Origin: Pseudomonas putida
GTDB taxonomy: Bacteria; Pseudomonadota; Gammaproteobacteria; Pseudomonadales; Pseudomonadaceae
Direction of reading: 5' to 3'
NCBI RefSeq assembly: GCF_030159595.1
Contig: NZ_BSKJ01000004.1
Location: 163,747 to 227,746 of the forward strand
DNA length: 64,000 nt
Shown here one piece after another: positions 16,381-25,115 of this stretch (its first letter is position 1; each line of letters opens with the position of its first letter). The position numbers and the translations under genes are program-made. The notes under the pieces are model-generated. The model was not told the origin of the DNA. It was given only the letters and a program-made list of their open reading frames with translations, and ran no database searches.

Positions 16381-16652
16381 GTGCGTTCCCACAGGCTGAG
16401 CAGGTCGACCGGGTTGGTGCCGTAGCGCTGCCAATCTTCGAGCCCGGCTTGCTGGCCGTCCGGGGCCTGGCAGTGAGCGCAATGTGCAAGGCCTTCGGCA
16501 TCCAGGGCCAACGTCAATCGCCAACCTTGAATGCTCACATCGACCAGGCTATCAGCGTGGCGTGCACCCACTTCAAGTACATGCACGCCCAAGGCTGCGC
16601 TGCGCAGGCATTGATAAATGTCGCGCGTGTTCAGCGAAGCCCGTTCCGTCAA
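16353..16652 (-). CDS. Short Pseudomonas-type hypothetical protein, probable non-ATG start
   Basis: The frame continues directly after the PuuR-like stop and encodes about 99 residues: TERASLNTRDIYQCLRSAAL, then VSIQGWRLTLALDAEGLAHC, a CAHCQAPDG segment and a C-terminal RYGTNPVDLLSLWERTQLE. This pattern resembles a family of short Pseudomonas hypotheticals (I recall it as DUF7693, not verified). No ATG is available; TTG 16652 or a CTG overlapping the PuuR-like stop are candidate starts, consistent with coupled translation. The paired cysteines could bind a metal. Its 3' end overlaps the opposite isomerase gene by 28 bases. Confidence 0.6.
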   Translation of the reverse strand: MTERASLNTRDIYQCLRSAALGVHVLEVGARHADSLVDVSIQGWRLTLALDAEGLAHCAHCQAPDGQQAGLEDWQRYGTNPVDLLSLWERTQLEKLLAP

Positions 16653-16654
16653 GG

Positions 16655-17200
16655 TCAGAAATTCGCCGGTGTGTTGGCGCTGATGATTTCGGCCTCGTCC
16701 GGGCCTATGTTCTTGAAGCTGTGCGGCAGGGTGGTGGGGATGTAGTACCCATCGCCCGAACTCAGCACGCTGACCTGGCCGTCTACCCACAGCTCCACGG
16801 TACCCCGGGTGACCAGGCCACATTCTTCGCCCTCGGCGTGCACGATTGGCTCGCCCGAGTCGGCGCCGGGCGCATACAGCTCACGCAGCATACGCATCTG
16901 CCGGCCTTCGACACTGGCACCGACCAGCAGCATGCGCAGGCCGTTGCGGCCCAGGTCTGGCTGTTCGCCGCCACGGAATACAAAGCGCTCCTCGCGCACC
17001 GGCTCGTCGAAGCTGAAAAACTCCGCCAGGCTCATCGGGATGCCTTCGAGCAGTTTTTTCAGGGAACTGACCGAAGGGCTGACGCGATTCTGCTCGATCT
17101 GCGAGATCGTCGAATTGGTCAGCCCGCTGCGACGGGCCAGTTCCCGTTGGGAGAGGTTGTTGCGTTCACGCACCAGTTTGAGTCGCGTCCCCGTGTCCAT
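16655..17200 (-). CDS. XRE-family regulator with cupin domain (PuuR-like)
   Basis: The 181-residue protein has an HTH_3 domain at about 5-60 (LVRERNNLSQRELARRSGLT then STISQIEQNRVSPSV) and a C-terminal cupin (about 105-175; HAEGEECGLVTRGTVELWVDG, PTTLPHSFKN). This architecture and length match PuuR and its relatives, which sense putrescine or other polyamine/amino-acid breakdown products. No polyamine genes adjoin it. The neighbour upstream is an MFS carrier on the same strand, a possible target. Confidence 0.85.
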   Translation of the reverse strand: MDTGTRLKLVRERNNLSQRELARRSGLTNSTISQIEQNRVSPSVSSLKKLLEGIPMSLAEFFSFDEPVREERFVFRGGEQPDLGRNGLRMLLVGASVEGRQMRMLRELYAPGADSGEPIVHAEGEECGLVTRGTVELWVDGQVSVLSSGDGYYIPTTLPHSFKNIGPDEAEIISANTPANF

Positions 17201-17281
17201 AGCCGCCTTGTAATCAGAGGTGTCAATAATAATGAGCGATGCGCATTAAAACACACTCTGCGCGCTTGCGCGCTGTGCTTG

Positions 17282-18487
17282 TCAAAGCCGCTGATCACGC
17301 GGCATCGGCCACAGCCCGACCAGCAACAACAGCGCGGCCACGGCCAGGAATGGCAAGCGCGGATCGAGGGCATACACCAAGGTACCAGCCAGCGGCCCGA
17401 TCACGGCGCCCATGCCTTGTGCCGCGCCAATGGAGCCGGCTGTAGCGCCTTGTTCAGAAGCCTGCATGGCATTGGCCGCCAGCGCTGAGAACGACGGGAA
17501 GACAAAACCCATGCCGGCTGCCGCGACGAAGTAGCAAGCCCATAGCCAAGGTGCGGTAGCCGCGAGCGAGCCGCAGGCGAAGCCTATGGCCGAAACCGTG
17601 GCGCCTACCCGGATCATTTTCAGCGGCGGCCATTCCAGCTTGCGCAGCAGTATCTGCGACAGCATCAGTGCCACGCCTACGGTCGTCAGCGCGATGCCAG
17701 CGGCCTGGGCAGCTTCTGCGGGGCCCAGGTGCAGACGGTCGAGGGCGAAGAAACCGACGACGATCTGCGACACGGTGACACTGAGCATGGCACTGAATGC
17801 CACCAGCAAGGGCCGGCGCAGGCGCGGGTCGCTTAGTCGCACCGGGCTGGGAGCATGGCTGTGGGGCAGAGCCTGCGGCTTGAGGGTGAAAAGCAGCACA
17901 AGGAAGGCGGTGGCCGGCAGCAGCGACATGATATGAAATGGCAGGCTAAGGCTATGCCGTGCCAGTAGCGCTGCCAGCGCCGGCCCGACCACCAGGCCGA
18001 CGGCGTTGGCAGCCCCTAGCGAGGCCATGGCCCGCGCGCGCCGTTGCGGTTCGACATGGTCGGCGATCAGTGCGTTGCCGCCCACCGGGATGGCGGCATA
18101 GAAGGCGCCGATGCAGCCGCGCGCGACCATCAGGCCGAAGAAGGCCAGGGTCGCCCCTGGCATGAAGCGCAGTGCACCTTCGATGAACAGGCACAGCAGC
18201 CAGTAGGCCAGGGTGAAGCCGGCAGTGCCCAGCAGCAGAATGCGCCGGCGGCCCAGGCGGTCTGCAGCACGGCCCCAGGGCCGGGCCAGCAACACCCAGA
18301 CCACGCCGGCCACCGTTACGGCGGCGCCGGCCTGCCAGGTGGCCATGCCGAGTTGGCGGGCAATCGGGCCGATCAGGGCGACGAAGGCCATCATCGACAT
18401 GGTACAGGCCATGTTGGCCAGCAGCAGTGGGCGTAAGTCCAGCGTGCTGGCAGGTAGAAGGGTTGCAGGATCCTTTGCGACGTTCAT
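17282..18487 (-). CDS. MFS transporter
   Basis: About 401 residues with twelve predicted membrane segments. The MFS signature between helices 2 and 3 is seen as RPWGRAADRLGRRRILLLG, and the second half contains PSFSALAANAMQASEQG, as in drug or siderophore exporters of the DHA1 group. I chose ATG 18487 (MNVAKDPATLL). A Fur-box-like sequence lies 37 bases upstream at 18524-18542, so iron-linked expression is possible. Substrate unknown. Confidence 0.85.
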   Translation of the reverse strand: MNVAKDPATLLPASTLDLRPLLLANMACTMSMMAFVALIGPIARQLGMATWQAGAAVTVAGVVWVLLARPWGRAADRLGRRRILLLGTAGFTLAYWLLCLFIEGALRFMPGATLAFFGLMVARGCIGAFYAAIPVGGNALIADHVEPQRRARAMASLGAANAVGLVVGPALAALLARHSLSLPFHIMSLLPATAFLVLLFTLKPQALPHSHAPSPVRLSDPRLRRPLLVAFSAMLSVTVSQIVVGFFALDRLHLGPAEAAQAAGIALTTVGVALMLSQILLRKLEWPPLKMIRVGATVSAIGFACGSLAATAPWLWACYFVAAAGMGFVFPSFSALAANAMQASEQGATAGSIGAAQGMGAVIGPLAGTLVYALDPRLPFLAVAALLLLVGLWPMPRDQRL

Positions 18488-18523
18488 GGGCAGTCCAGGG
18501 TAGTGCGGCAAGTAAAAGCCGAT

Positions 18524-18542
18524 CTTATTAAGAATCATTATT
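18524..18542 (-). promoter_or_regulatory. Fur-box-like sequence upstream of the MFS gene
   Basis: On the minus strand AATAATGATTCTTAATAAG matches 12 of 19 positions of the classical Fur box GATAATGATAATCATTATC, with the left half (ATAATGAT) complete. It lies 37 bases before the MFS start, within a likely promoter. One-sided matches of this quality occur by chance in AT-rich spacers, so confidence is low. Confidence 0.35.
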
Positions 18543-18570
18543 GCTTGTCGAACCCCTGGGCAGCTTCAGA

Positions 18571-19104
18571 TCATTCGCTGCGACGCAGGGGGCCAGGCCA
18601 CATGCTACGCAACACGCCGTCGCGGCGCACCCACGCGTGCATCAAGGCCGCAGCCACATGCACCAGCACCGTGGCGAACAGCAAGTAGCCGGCCCAGCCA
18701 TGGGCCTCGCGCAGCACGGCATACAGCTGCAGGTTGTGCGGTGCGATGGCGGGCAAGCCCAGTGGGCGAGGGTAGTCGCCGGCCGACAGCATGGCCCAGC
18801 CCAGCAGCGGCATGGCCAGCATCAGGCCATAGAGCAGCAGGTGCGAGGCCCCGGCGGCCCAGCGCTGCAGCGTTGGAAGGTCGTGCGGCAGCGATGGATG
18901 GGGAACGACCAGGCGTACAGCGATGCGCAGCACCACCAGTACCAGCAGGGCCAGGCCGGTGGCCTTGTGCAGGCCGACAAGCACGGGGTGGCGCAATGAC
19001 AGGTCGGCGACCATGCTTACGCCGATGAATAACATGGCCAGGATCAACACGGCCATCAACCAGTGCAACAAGCGGGCGAACGGGTGGAAGGCTTCGGGTT
19101 TCAT
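18571..19104 (-). CDS. Cytochrome b561
   Basis: The 177-residue protein has four membrane helices and the conserved histidines that hold two b hemes: H14 in RLLHWLMA, H46 in GLHKATG, H135 in REAHGWAGY and H149 in LVHVAAALMH. It carries electrons across the inner membrane, usually from quinol. The ATG overlaps the stop of the catalase-like peroxidase by 4 bases (ATGA), so it probably feeds electrons to that periplasmic enzyme. The operon is read from the ECF-type promoter at 20179-20205. Confidence 0.92.
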   Translation of the reverse strand: MKPEAFHPFARLLHWLMAVLILAMLFIGVSMVADLSLRHPVLVGLHKATGLALLVLVVLRIAVRLVVPHPSLPHDLPTLQRWAAGASHLLLYGLMLAMPLLGWAMLSAGDYPRPLGLPAIAPHNLQLYAVLREAHGWAGYLLFATVLVHVAAALMHAWVRRDGVLRSMWPGPLRRSE

Positions 19105-20153
19105 GGCTGGGCTCCGGTGCTGAGTGACTCGCGGCTGCGGCGATTGAACGATTCCGAATAGGCGGCGGAACGGGCGGCGAGGATCGGGTCGCCTGACGCT
19201 TCGATGCCGCGCGGCAGGATCAGCGGGTCGAAGTTGAGGTCGCGGCAAGCCCCCTGTTCCGGGGCGTCGACCTGTTCCAGCACCAGGGTGCCGGCGTCCA
19301 CGCTGCGCCGCTCGGCGGGCCAGGGGCGGGCAGGATCGTCCACTGCATCGCCCGGGTCGGCCAGCACCAGGCGCAGTGTCCAGCGCAGTGGGCCTTGGGC
19401 CAGTCGCTGCTGCAGGTCGTGTTGCAGGAACTGCTTGTCATCTACCTGGGCGGGTAACGCGGCAAACGCGGTTTGTGGCTCGAGCTGCCAGCGCACCGGG
19501 TGGGCCACCCCGGCGGCGTCGATCAGGCTGAAGGCATTGATGCTGTGGTATTGCGTGCTGGCGAAGCTGTCGCTGGGCTTGTAGCTGGCCGCCCATTGGC
19601 GAAACGCCGCGCTTTCCGGGTGGGCGGCGAAGAACGCCTGCATCTTGGTTGGGTCCGGTTTGCCGGTGGCCGGATCGGGTGCGCCTGCCAGTACTTGTTC
19701 ATAGAACCCTTGCGGCGTGCTGATCGCCAACACCGATGGGTTGTTCATGCCGGTGCGCCAGACTTGGCCGTCGTCGGTGCTCAGCTGAATGGCCAGGCTG
19801 CGTACTGGTATGCCGGTATCCGGGGCAAACGGGTTGGCACCGCCGATGGCGAAACGGCCGATAACCGGCACGCGCGCCTGGCTGAATACACGCGCGGTGG
19901 ACAGGTTGGCGGCCTGCCCGCTGGCCTGGAAGTAGCCACTGACGCACAGGCCTTTTGCGTGGTTCTTGCGGTAGCCCGGGTAATGCCCGGCCTGGGCTTC
20001 GAAGGTGTCAATGATACGCTGCGGCGTCAGCCGGCTTTCGCCAAGCCAGCCGGCGGCATAAGCAAAGCCGGCGCCTGCGGCCAGCATCACGGCGCCGATG
20101 GCGGCCAGGCGCAACGCTTTGGCCGGGCCGTGCAAGGATGAGTTCATGGTCAT
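19101..20153 (-). CDS. Catalase-related periplasmic peroxidase (SrpA-like)
   Basis: The 350-residue protein begins with a signal/anchor segment (about 13-35, LAAIGAVMLAAGAGFAYAAG) and then a catalase core. H65 in NHAKG is the distal histidine, VFSQARVPVIGRFAIGG and SLAIQLSTDDGQVWRTG follow, and R328-x3-Y332 near the C-terminus is the heme-ligand pattern of catalases. At this length it is the short, monofunctional catalase-like peroxidase type found with cytochrome b561. Unlike normal catalase it is exported, so it should act on peroxide or peroxidised molecules in the periplasm. M1 (20153) and M3 (20147) are both possible starts. Confidence 0.88.
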   Translation of the reverse strand: MTMNSSLHGPAKALRLAAIGAVMLAAGAGFAYAAGWLGESRLTPQRIIDTFEAQAGHYPGYRKNHAKGLCVSGYFQASGQAANLSTARVFSQARVPVIGRFAIGGANPFAPDTGIPVRSLAIQLSTDDGQVWRTGMNNPSVLAISTPQGFYEQVLAGAPDPATGKPDPTKMQAFFAAHPESAAFRQWAASYKPSDSFASTQYHSINAFSLIDAAGVAHPVRWQLEPQTAFAALPAQVDDKQFLQHDLQQRLAQGPLRWTLRLVLADPGDAVDDPARPWPAERRSVDAGTLVLEQVDAPEQGACRDLNFDPLILPRGIEASGDPILAARSAAYSESFNRRSRESLSTGAQP

Positions 20154-20178
20154 CGTCCGGTTGGGTGAATGTGCCGGT

Positions 20179-20205
20179 ACGACGGCGCAGGGAAAAACTT
20201 ATTCC
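20179..20205 (-). promoter_or_regulatory. ECF-type promoter for the catalase-b561 operon
   Basis: On the minus strand GGAATA (20205-20200), a 16-base spacer and GTCGT (20183-20179) form a classical ECF -35/-10 pair. It leaves a leader of about 20 bases to the peroxidase start. The facing promoter for the sigma gene has the same -35 and spacer, indicating control by the same sigma factor. Confidence 0.7.
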
Positions 20206-20212
20206 ATCGGTG

Positions 20213-20238
20213 GGAATAGAATTTCCTGGTGGGCGTCT
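20213..20238 (+). promoter_or_regulatory. ECF-type promoter for the sigma / anti-sigma operon
   Basis: GGAATA (20213-20218), a 16-base spacer and GTCT (20235-20238) match the ECF promoter pattern, 40 bases before the sigma factor ATG. The -35 hexamers of this and the minus-strand promoter face away from each other, 7 bases apart, as an inverted repeat. This indicates autoregulation. Confidence 0.7.
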
Positions 20239-20277
20239 GCCTTTTACACTGACAACCTTAAAGGCCGGGACTTTGCC

Positions 20278-20799
20278 ATGCACGATCTGGACGACCACCA
20301 GTGGCGCGAGCTGCTGGCCCGCCTGCGCCGCTTTGCCGTGTGGCTGACCCGCGAGCCGGGCAGCGCCGACGATCTGGTGCAGGCCACGGTCGAGCGGGCC
20401 TTGAGCCGGCGCGACCAGCAACGCGACGCCGAGGCGTTGCGGGCCTGGCTGTTTACCATTCTCTATCGCCTTTTTCTCGACGGTAAACGCCGCGACCGGC
20501 TGCATGCTCGCTGGCTGTCCTGGTTTGGCCGTGGCGAGCGCGAGGATGAGCCCGTGGGTGGCAACCTGGAGGCCATCGCGTTGGCACAGGCTGACCTTCA
20601 GGCGTTTGCCCTGCTAACGGCCGAGCAGCGTGCCTTGTTGCTGCTGGTGAGCATCGAAGGCTTGAGTTACAAGGAGGCCGCCCAGGCCTTGGGCATCCCC
20701 ATCGGCACTGTGATGTCGCGCCTGTCGCGCGCGCGCAATGCCTTGCGCGAACTGACCGAGGGCACCCCCCAGCCCCCGGCCTTGCGGAGACTGAAATGA
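20278..20799 (+). CDS. ECF-family RNA polymerase sigma factor
   Basis: The 173-residue protein has sigma region 2 (about 10-80; SADDLVQATVERAL, AWLFTILYRLFLDGKRR) and region 4 (about 110-165; LLTAEQRALLLLVSIEGLSY, then GIPIGTVMSRLSRARNALR), with no region 3, as expected for an ECF factor. It directs RNA polymerase to promoters such as the GGAATA-N16-GTC pair just upstream. Its stop overlaps the anti-sigma start by 4 bases. The divergent peroxidase-cytochrome operon is its likely regulon, suggesting an oxidant signal from the cell envelope. Confidence 0.92.
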   Translation: MHDLDDHQWRELLARLRRFAVWLTREPGSADDLVQATVERALSRRDQQRDAEALRAWLFTILYRLFLDGKRRDRLHARWLSWFGRGEREDEPVGGNLEAIALAQADLQAFALLTAEQRALLLLVSIEGLSYKEAAQALGIPIGTVMSRLSRARNALRELTEGTPQPPALRRLK

Positions 20800-21548
20800 C
20801 GCGCCTGATCCCCAGCGAAGATGAATTGCATGCTTATGTCGATGAGCGCCTGGAGCCTGTGCGCCGGGCCGAGGTGCAGGCCTGGCTGGCGGCCAACCCG
20901 CAGGCGGCGGCACGGGTAGAGGGCTGGCGCGCCGATGCCCGTCGGCTGCGAACGGCGCTGGCCGGGTTTGGTGAAATGCCCGGGGCGGCGCAGCTGGACC
21001 TTGGGCAGTTGCACCGGCAATTGCGCCAGCGTCGGCAACGCCGTTGGGCCGCGGCAGCGGTGGTGATGCTGGCATTGGGTGTGGGAGGGCTGGGCGGCTG
21101 GCAAGTGCGCGATGCGACCCTGGCGCGCGTCGAACTGCCCATGGCCGATGCCGTCCAGGCGCACCGCTTGTTTGCCGACAGTCAGGCGCTGGATATCCAG
21201 GCCAGCGACCCGGGGCAGTTGCGCGACTGGCTGGGGCGGCACTTCAATCGCGTGGGTCGATTGCCGGATTTGGCGGGCTATGGCTTCAAACCGGTGGGCG
21301 CGCGCTTGCTCAGCAACGAGCAAGGGCCGGCGGCGCTGCTGGTGTTTGAAGATGGCCAGGGGCAGCGCATCAGCCTGTTCCTGCGTTCACCTGGCGAGCT
21401 TTATCGGCGCATGCCGGACGGGCAGCGGGTCGATGGCCAGTTGGAGGCGCGGTATTGGTCACATGGGGCTTACAACTTTGCCCTGGTCAGCGCGGCGGAC
21501 GATGTGCGCGGGGCGGGGGTGGGGGAGGCGTTGCGGTTGGGGTTATAG
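20796..21548 (+). CDS. Transmembrane anti-sigma factor
   Basis: The 250-residue protein starts with a short cytoplasmic anti-sigma-type domain (PSEDELHAYVDERLEPVRRA, 6-25). A single membrane helix follows at about 84-104 (WAAAAVVMLALGVGGLGGW), then a periplasmic domain of about 145 residues. The HxxxCxxC zinc motif of many anti-sigma factors is absent, so release is not through a cysteine switch in that motif. The overlap with the sigma gene (ATGA) is typical for a cognate pair. The periplasmic part presumably senses the inducing stress. Confidence 0.85.
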   Translation: MTRLIPSEDELHAYVDERLEPVRRAEVQAWLAANPQAAARVEGWRADARRLRTALAGFGEMPGAAQLDLGQLHRQLRQRRQRRWAAAAVVMLALGVGGLGGWQVRDATLARVELPMADAVQAHRLFADSQALDIQASDPGQLRDWLGRHFNRVGRLPDLAGYGFKPVGARLLSNEQGPAALLVFEDGQGQRISLFLRSPGELYRRMPDGQRVDGQLEARYWSHGAYNFALVSAADDVRGAGVGEALRLGL

Positions 21549-21566
21549 CAGGCGTTTGCAGGAACA

Positions 21567-21653
21567 CTGTGGGAGCGGCTTTAGCCGCGAACACCGGCGA
21601 AGCCGGTGCCATCCACCGCGCTGGCTTCTTCGCGGGTGAACCCGCTCCCACAG
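21567..21653. repeat. Facing REP elements
   Basis: CTGTGGGAGCGGCTTTAGCC at the left and its partner GGGTGAACCCGCTCCCACAG at the right are the widespread P. putida-group REP sequence in opposite orientations, with a smaller hairpin (CACCGGCGAAGCCGGTG) between them. They fill the space between the convergent anti-sigma and xthA genes. Confidence 0.85.
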
Positions 21654-21694
21654 GTGCGGTGGTGGCTGCTGATGAGGCTAAACGCCCCTGACGA

Positions 21695-22507
21695 TCAGCT
21701 CAGTTCCAGCCAGATCGGCGCATGGTCCGACGGCTTTTCCATCCCGCGCAGTTCATAGTCCACGCCCGCTGCCTTGATCCGTGGTACCAACTGCTGCGAG
21801 GCCATGATCAGGTCGATGCGCAGGCCACGCTTGGGGTCGTCCTCGAAACCACGGCTGCGGTAGTCGAACCAGCTGAAGCGGTCGGTGACATCCGGGTAAA
21901 GGTGACGGAAGCTGTCGACCAGGCCCCAGCCCTTCAACCGCGCCATCCACTCACGCTCTTCCGGCAGGAAGCTGCACTTGCCGGTCTTCAGCCAGCGCTT
22001 GGCGTTGTCCGGGCCGATGCCGATGTCGCAGTCCTGCGGCGATATGTTCATGTCGCCCATCACCAGCAGCGGCTGGTCGTTGCGGAACTGGCCTTCCAGC
22101 AGTGCCTGCAGGTCGCTGTAGAAGCGCTGCTTGGCCGGGAACTTGGTGGGGTGGTCGCGACTTTCGCCCTGGGGGAAGTAGCCGTTCATGATGGTGATCG
22201 GGCTGCCATCGGCATCGGCGAAGGTGCCCCAGATAAAGCGGCGCTGGGCGTCTTCTTCATCGGTGGCAAAGCCTTTGTGCAGGCTAAGCGGCGCCTGGCG
22301 CGACAGCAGGGCCACGCCGTAGTGGCCTTTCTGGCCGTGGTAGTGCACGTGGTAACCCAGTGCCTGCACGTCGGCCAGCGGGAACTGATCGTCGCTGACC
22401 TTGGTTTCCTGCAGGCCGATCACGTCCGGCTGGTGCTTTTCGATCAGCGCCGCCAGCTGGTGCGGGCGGGCCCGCAGGCCGTTGATGTTGAAACAGACGA
22501 TCTTCAT
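21695..22507 (-). CDS. xthA: Exodeoxyribonuclease III
   Basis: The 270-residue protein is full length for ExoIII and carries the endonuclease/exonuclease/phosphatase motifs: FNINGLRAR (6-14), GLQETKV with the metal-binding glutamate, [22 protein letters not shown] and the terminal [10 protein letters not shown] with the catalytic Asp-His. It cleaves abasic sites and degrades 3' ends in base excision repair. It is a single gene, convergent with the anti-sigma gene and divergent from the acetyltransferase. Confidence 0.95.
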   Translation of the reverse strand: MKIVCFNINGLRARPHQLAALIEKHQPDVIGLQETKVSDDQFPLADVQALGYHVHYHGQKGHYGVALLSRQAPLSLHKGFATDEEDAQRRFIWGTFADADGSPITIMNGYFPQGESRDHPTKFPAKQRFYSDLQALLEGQFRNDQPLLVMGDMNISPQDCDIGIGPDNAKRWLKTGKCSFLPEEREWMARLKGWGLVDSFRHLYPDVTDRFSWFDYRSRGFEDDPKRGLRIDLIMASQQLVPRIKAAGVDYELRGMEKPSDHAPIWLELS

Positions 22508-22669
22508 CGAAAGACAATCCTGGTAAAAGGCGCGATGCTAGCCGACATCGCCCGTCATCACCAGCGTGGCGGCCAAGCGAACCTGCTGCTAACGTGCTGG
22601 TGGGGGTGAACGAAGCGCGCAGGGACCCCTCCAAGGCACTGTACGCCCATTCCAGGAGGTCTGCCCGCA

Positions 22670-23320
22670 ATGCCCGATACCAACGCCGCCCCGGCCCGTG
22701 TCTGCCTGCTCGATGATGGTTACAGCCGCGAGGCGCGTTCGCTGCTGTACAACGCCTACCGCCATGAACCCACCTTTGCCTATATTTTCGAGGCTCAGCG
22801 CCCAGGATATGAGCGGCGCCTGCGGGTGATGGTACGCGAATGGGTGCGCCAGCATTTCTATCTGCAGTTGCCTGCCATCGGCCTGCTGGTGGAGGATCGC
22901 CTGATCGCCCTGGCCCTGATCGTGCCGCCGCTGCGCCGGCTGGGTGTGGCCGACAGCTGGGCCTGGCGCCTGCGCATGATCCTGGGTACGGGCCCGCGCT
23001 GCACGCGGCGCTACATGGACTACCAGGCCGCGCTGGCTACCTGCCTGCCCACTGACCAGGTGCATGTACTGCCGTTGTTGGGCGTACACCCGCAGTTCCA
23101 GGGCAAGCATTACGGTGAGCAATTGTTACAAGCTGTGCACGACTGGTGTGCGGACGACCCAGGCACCCAGGGTGTGGTGCTGGACACCGGCAATGAGCAC
23201 TACCTGGCTTTTTACCAGCGTCAGGGTTATGAGGAAATTGGTGAGGTGGCTGTAGGACCCATTCGGGAAAGGGTGTTCTTCCATCCGAATCCGGTCTCTT
23301 CAAATTCCGCTTTTGCCTGA
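22670..23320 (+). CDS. GNAT-family N-acetyltransferase
   Basis: The 216-residue protein has the GNAT core in its second half: LPLLGVHPQFQGKHYGEQLL (acetyl-CoA pyrophosphate loop, QFQGKHYG) and YLAFYQRQGYEEIGE (motif B). The N-terminal 100 residues are family-specific. The ATG is preceded by AGGAGG. It lies just upstream of tamA without an obvious functional link. The acceptor substrate is unknown. Confidence 0.88.
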   Translation: MPDTNAAPARVCLLDDGYSREARSLLYNAYRHEPTFAYIFEAQRPGYERRLRVMVREWVRQHFYLQLPAIGLLVEDRLIALALIVPPLRRLGVADSWAWRLRMILGTGPRCTRRYMDYQAALATCLPTDQVHVLPLLGVHPQFQGKHYGEQLLQAVHDWCADDPGTQGVVLDTGNEHYLAFYQRQGYEEIGEVAVGPIRERVFFHPNPVSSNSAFA

Positions 23321-23372
23321 ACAGGCTGCCAGGCGGCTCCCTTGAGCGCCTGGCTCTGGTAGCATTCGCCGC

Positions 23373-25115
23373 ATGACGTATTCAGGAAGATTGACCTGGG
23401 GCCTGGTTTTCTGGGCCGCCAGTTTCGCAGCATGGGGCCAGAGCGAGTTGCTGGTGAAGGTAAAACCGGCCAACAAGGCGCTCAAGGCCAATGTCGAAGG
23501 CTATATAGGCACTTTGGGTGACCGCGATGAAGAAGCGCTTTTACGCTTCAGTCGCGGGGCAGAGGAGCAGGCGCGCAAAGCGGCGCAGGCACTTGGCTAC
23601 TATCAGGCGCAAATCGATACCGAGGTCAAGCCCGCCAGTGACGCTGACCATTCCCCACAACTGATCATCCGCATTGGCCCTGGCGAGCCGATTCGCCTGC
23701 GTAACGTGACGGTGCGCATCGAAGGCCCGGCCAGTGAAATGAAGGCCTTCCGCGTTCCCGACAGCAAGGCGTTGCGTGCAGGTGAGCAACTTAACCATGG
23801 CCATTACGAGGATGCCAAGCGCCTGATCCAGAACCAGGCATCACGCTACGGCTTCTTCAGCGGCCGCTTTACCCGTCAGCGCCTGGCGGTCGACCCGCAG
23901 GCCGGCGTGGCCGATATCGAACTGGTCTACCAAAGCGGACCGCGTTATCGCCTGGGTGCCGTCACCTTCGGTGGTGACACGCCACTGGATGACGACCTGC
24001 TGCACCGCATGGTGTCGTTCAAACCGGGCACCCCCTACGATTCTGAACTGATCGCCGAACTGAACAATGACTTGCAGTCGAGCGGCTATTTCGAAGGTGT
24101 GCGCGTGGACGCAGCGCCCACCGCCGCTGTGGGCGAAGAAGTCCCGGTGGACGTGCGCCTGGAAACCCGCAAACCCCGCACCATGGGCCTGGGGCTGGGC
24201 TTTTCGACCGACGTCGGGCCGCGCGGCAAGGCCAACTGGACCCGCCACTGGGTTAATCCGCAGGGCCACAGCTACGGCTGGGAAACCGAACTGTCGGCGC
24301 CTCGACAGAACGTCGGCCTGTGGTACGACATCCCCCTCGACCCGCCGCTGACCGACAAGCTGCGCTTCGCCGGTGGCTACCAGAACGAGGAACTTGCCGG
24401 TACCGACACCCTCAGCAAGCTTTTGACGGTGGGCCCCGAGTGGCACAGCAAGCTGCCCAGTGGCTGGCAGCGTGTGATATCGCTCAAGTACCAGCGCGAG
24501 GAATATCGCCTGGGTGACGACTCCGGGCTGAGCAACTTGCTCATGCCTGGCATCAGCTATTCCTTCCTGCGCAGTGACAACCGTATTGACCCGCATAACG
24601 GCTACCGCCTGCAGTTCGATGTACAGGGGGCCAAGGAAGGGCTGGTTTCCGACACCAACCTGTTGCACGGCAACGTGCTGCTCAAGGGCCTGACCACGCT
24701 CGGCCACAACCACCGCTTGCTCGGTCGCGTGCAGTTTGGCGGCAGCGCGACCAATGGCTTCAAGAACAACATTCCACCGTCGCTGCGCTTCTTCGCCGGT
24801 GGTGACCAGAGCGTGCGTGGCTACGACTACCAGACCCTATCGCCGAAAAACAGCGACGGCGACCGTATTGGCGGGCGCTACCTGGTGGCCGGCAGTGTCG
24901 AATACCAGTATTCGCTGGCCGAGAAGTGGCGGGTTGCGACGTTCATCGACCAAGGCAACTCGTTCAACAACCTGGAGCTGCCCAGCCTCAAGACCGGGGT
25001 TGGCTTTGGTGTGCGCTGGGTGTCGCCGGTCGGGCCGCTGCGCCTGGACCTGGCCAAGGCGCTGGATGACGAAGGGGGCATTCGCCTGCACTTTTCCATG
25101 GGGCCCGAGCTTTGA
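23373..25115 (+). CDS. tamA: Translocation and assembly module subunit TamA (outer membrane, Omp85 family)
   Basis: The 580-residue protein starts with a signal peptide (to about residue 21, SFAAWG) and then three POTRA-like repeats (about 25-260; for example VTFGGDTPLDDDLLHRMVSF). The C-terminal half is an Omp85 beta-barrel with the typical FFAGGDQSVRGYDYQTLSP lid motif near residue 470 and a final VGPLRLDLAKAL strand. TamA works with TamB to move autotransporters and phospholipids or proteins to the outer membrane. tamB begins inside its stop codon. Confidence 0.95.
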   Translation: MTYSGRLTWGLVFWAASFAAWGQSELLVKVKPANKALKANVEGYIGTLGDRDEEALLRFSRGAEEQARKAAQALGYYQAQIDTEVKPASDADHSPQLIIRIGPGEPIRLRNVTVRIEGPASEMKAFRVPDSKALRAGEQLNHGHYEDAKRLIQNQASRYGFFSGRFTRQRLAVDPQAGVADIELVYQSGPRYRLGAVTFGGDTPLDDDLLHRMVSFKPGTPYDSELIAELNNDLQSSGYFEGVRVDAAPTAAVGEEVPVDVRLETRKPRTMGLGLGFSTDVGPRGKANWTRHWVNPQGHSYGWETELSAPRQNVGLWYDIPLDPPLTDKLRFAGGYQNEELAGTDTLSKLLTVGPEWHSKLPSGWQRVISLKYQREEYRLGDDSGLSNLLMPGISYSFLRSDNRIDPHNGYRLQFDVQGAKEGLVSDTNLLHGNVLLKGLTTLGHNHRLLGRVQFGGSATNGFKNNIPPSLRFFAGGDQSVRGYDYQTLSPKNSDGDRIGGRYLVAGSVEYQYSLAEKWRVATFIDQGNSFNNLELPSLKTGVGFGVRWVSPVGPLRLDLAKALDDEGGIRLHFSMGPEL

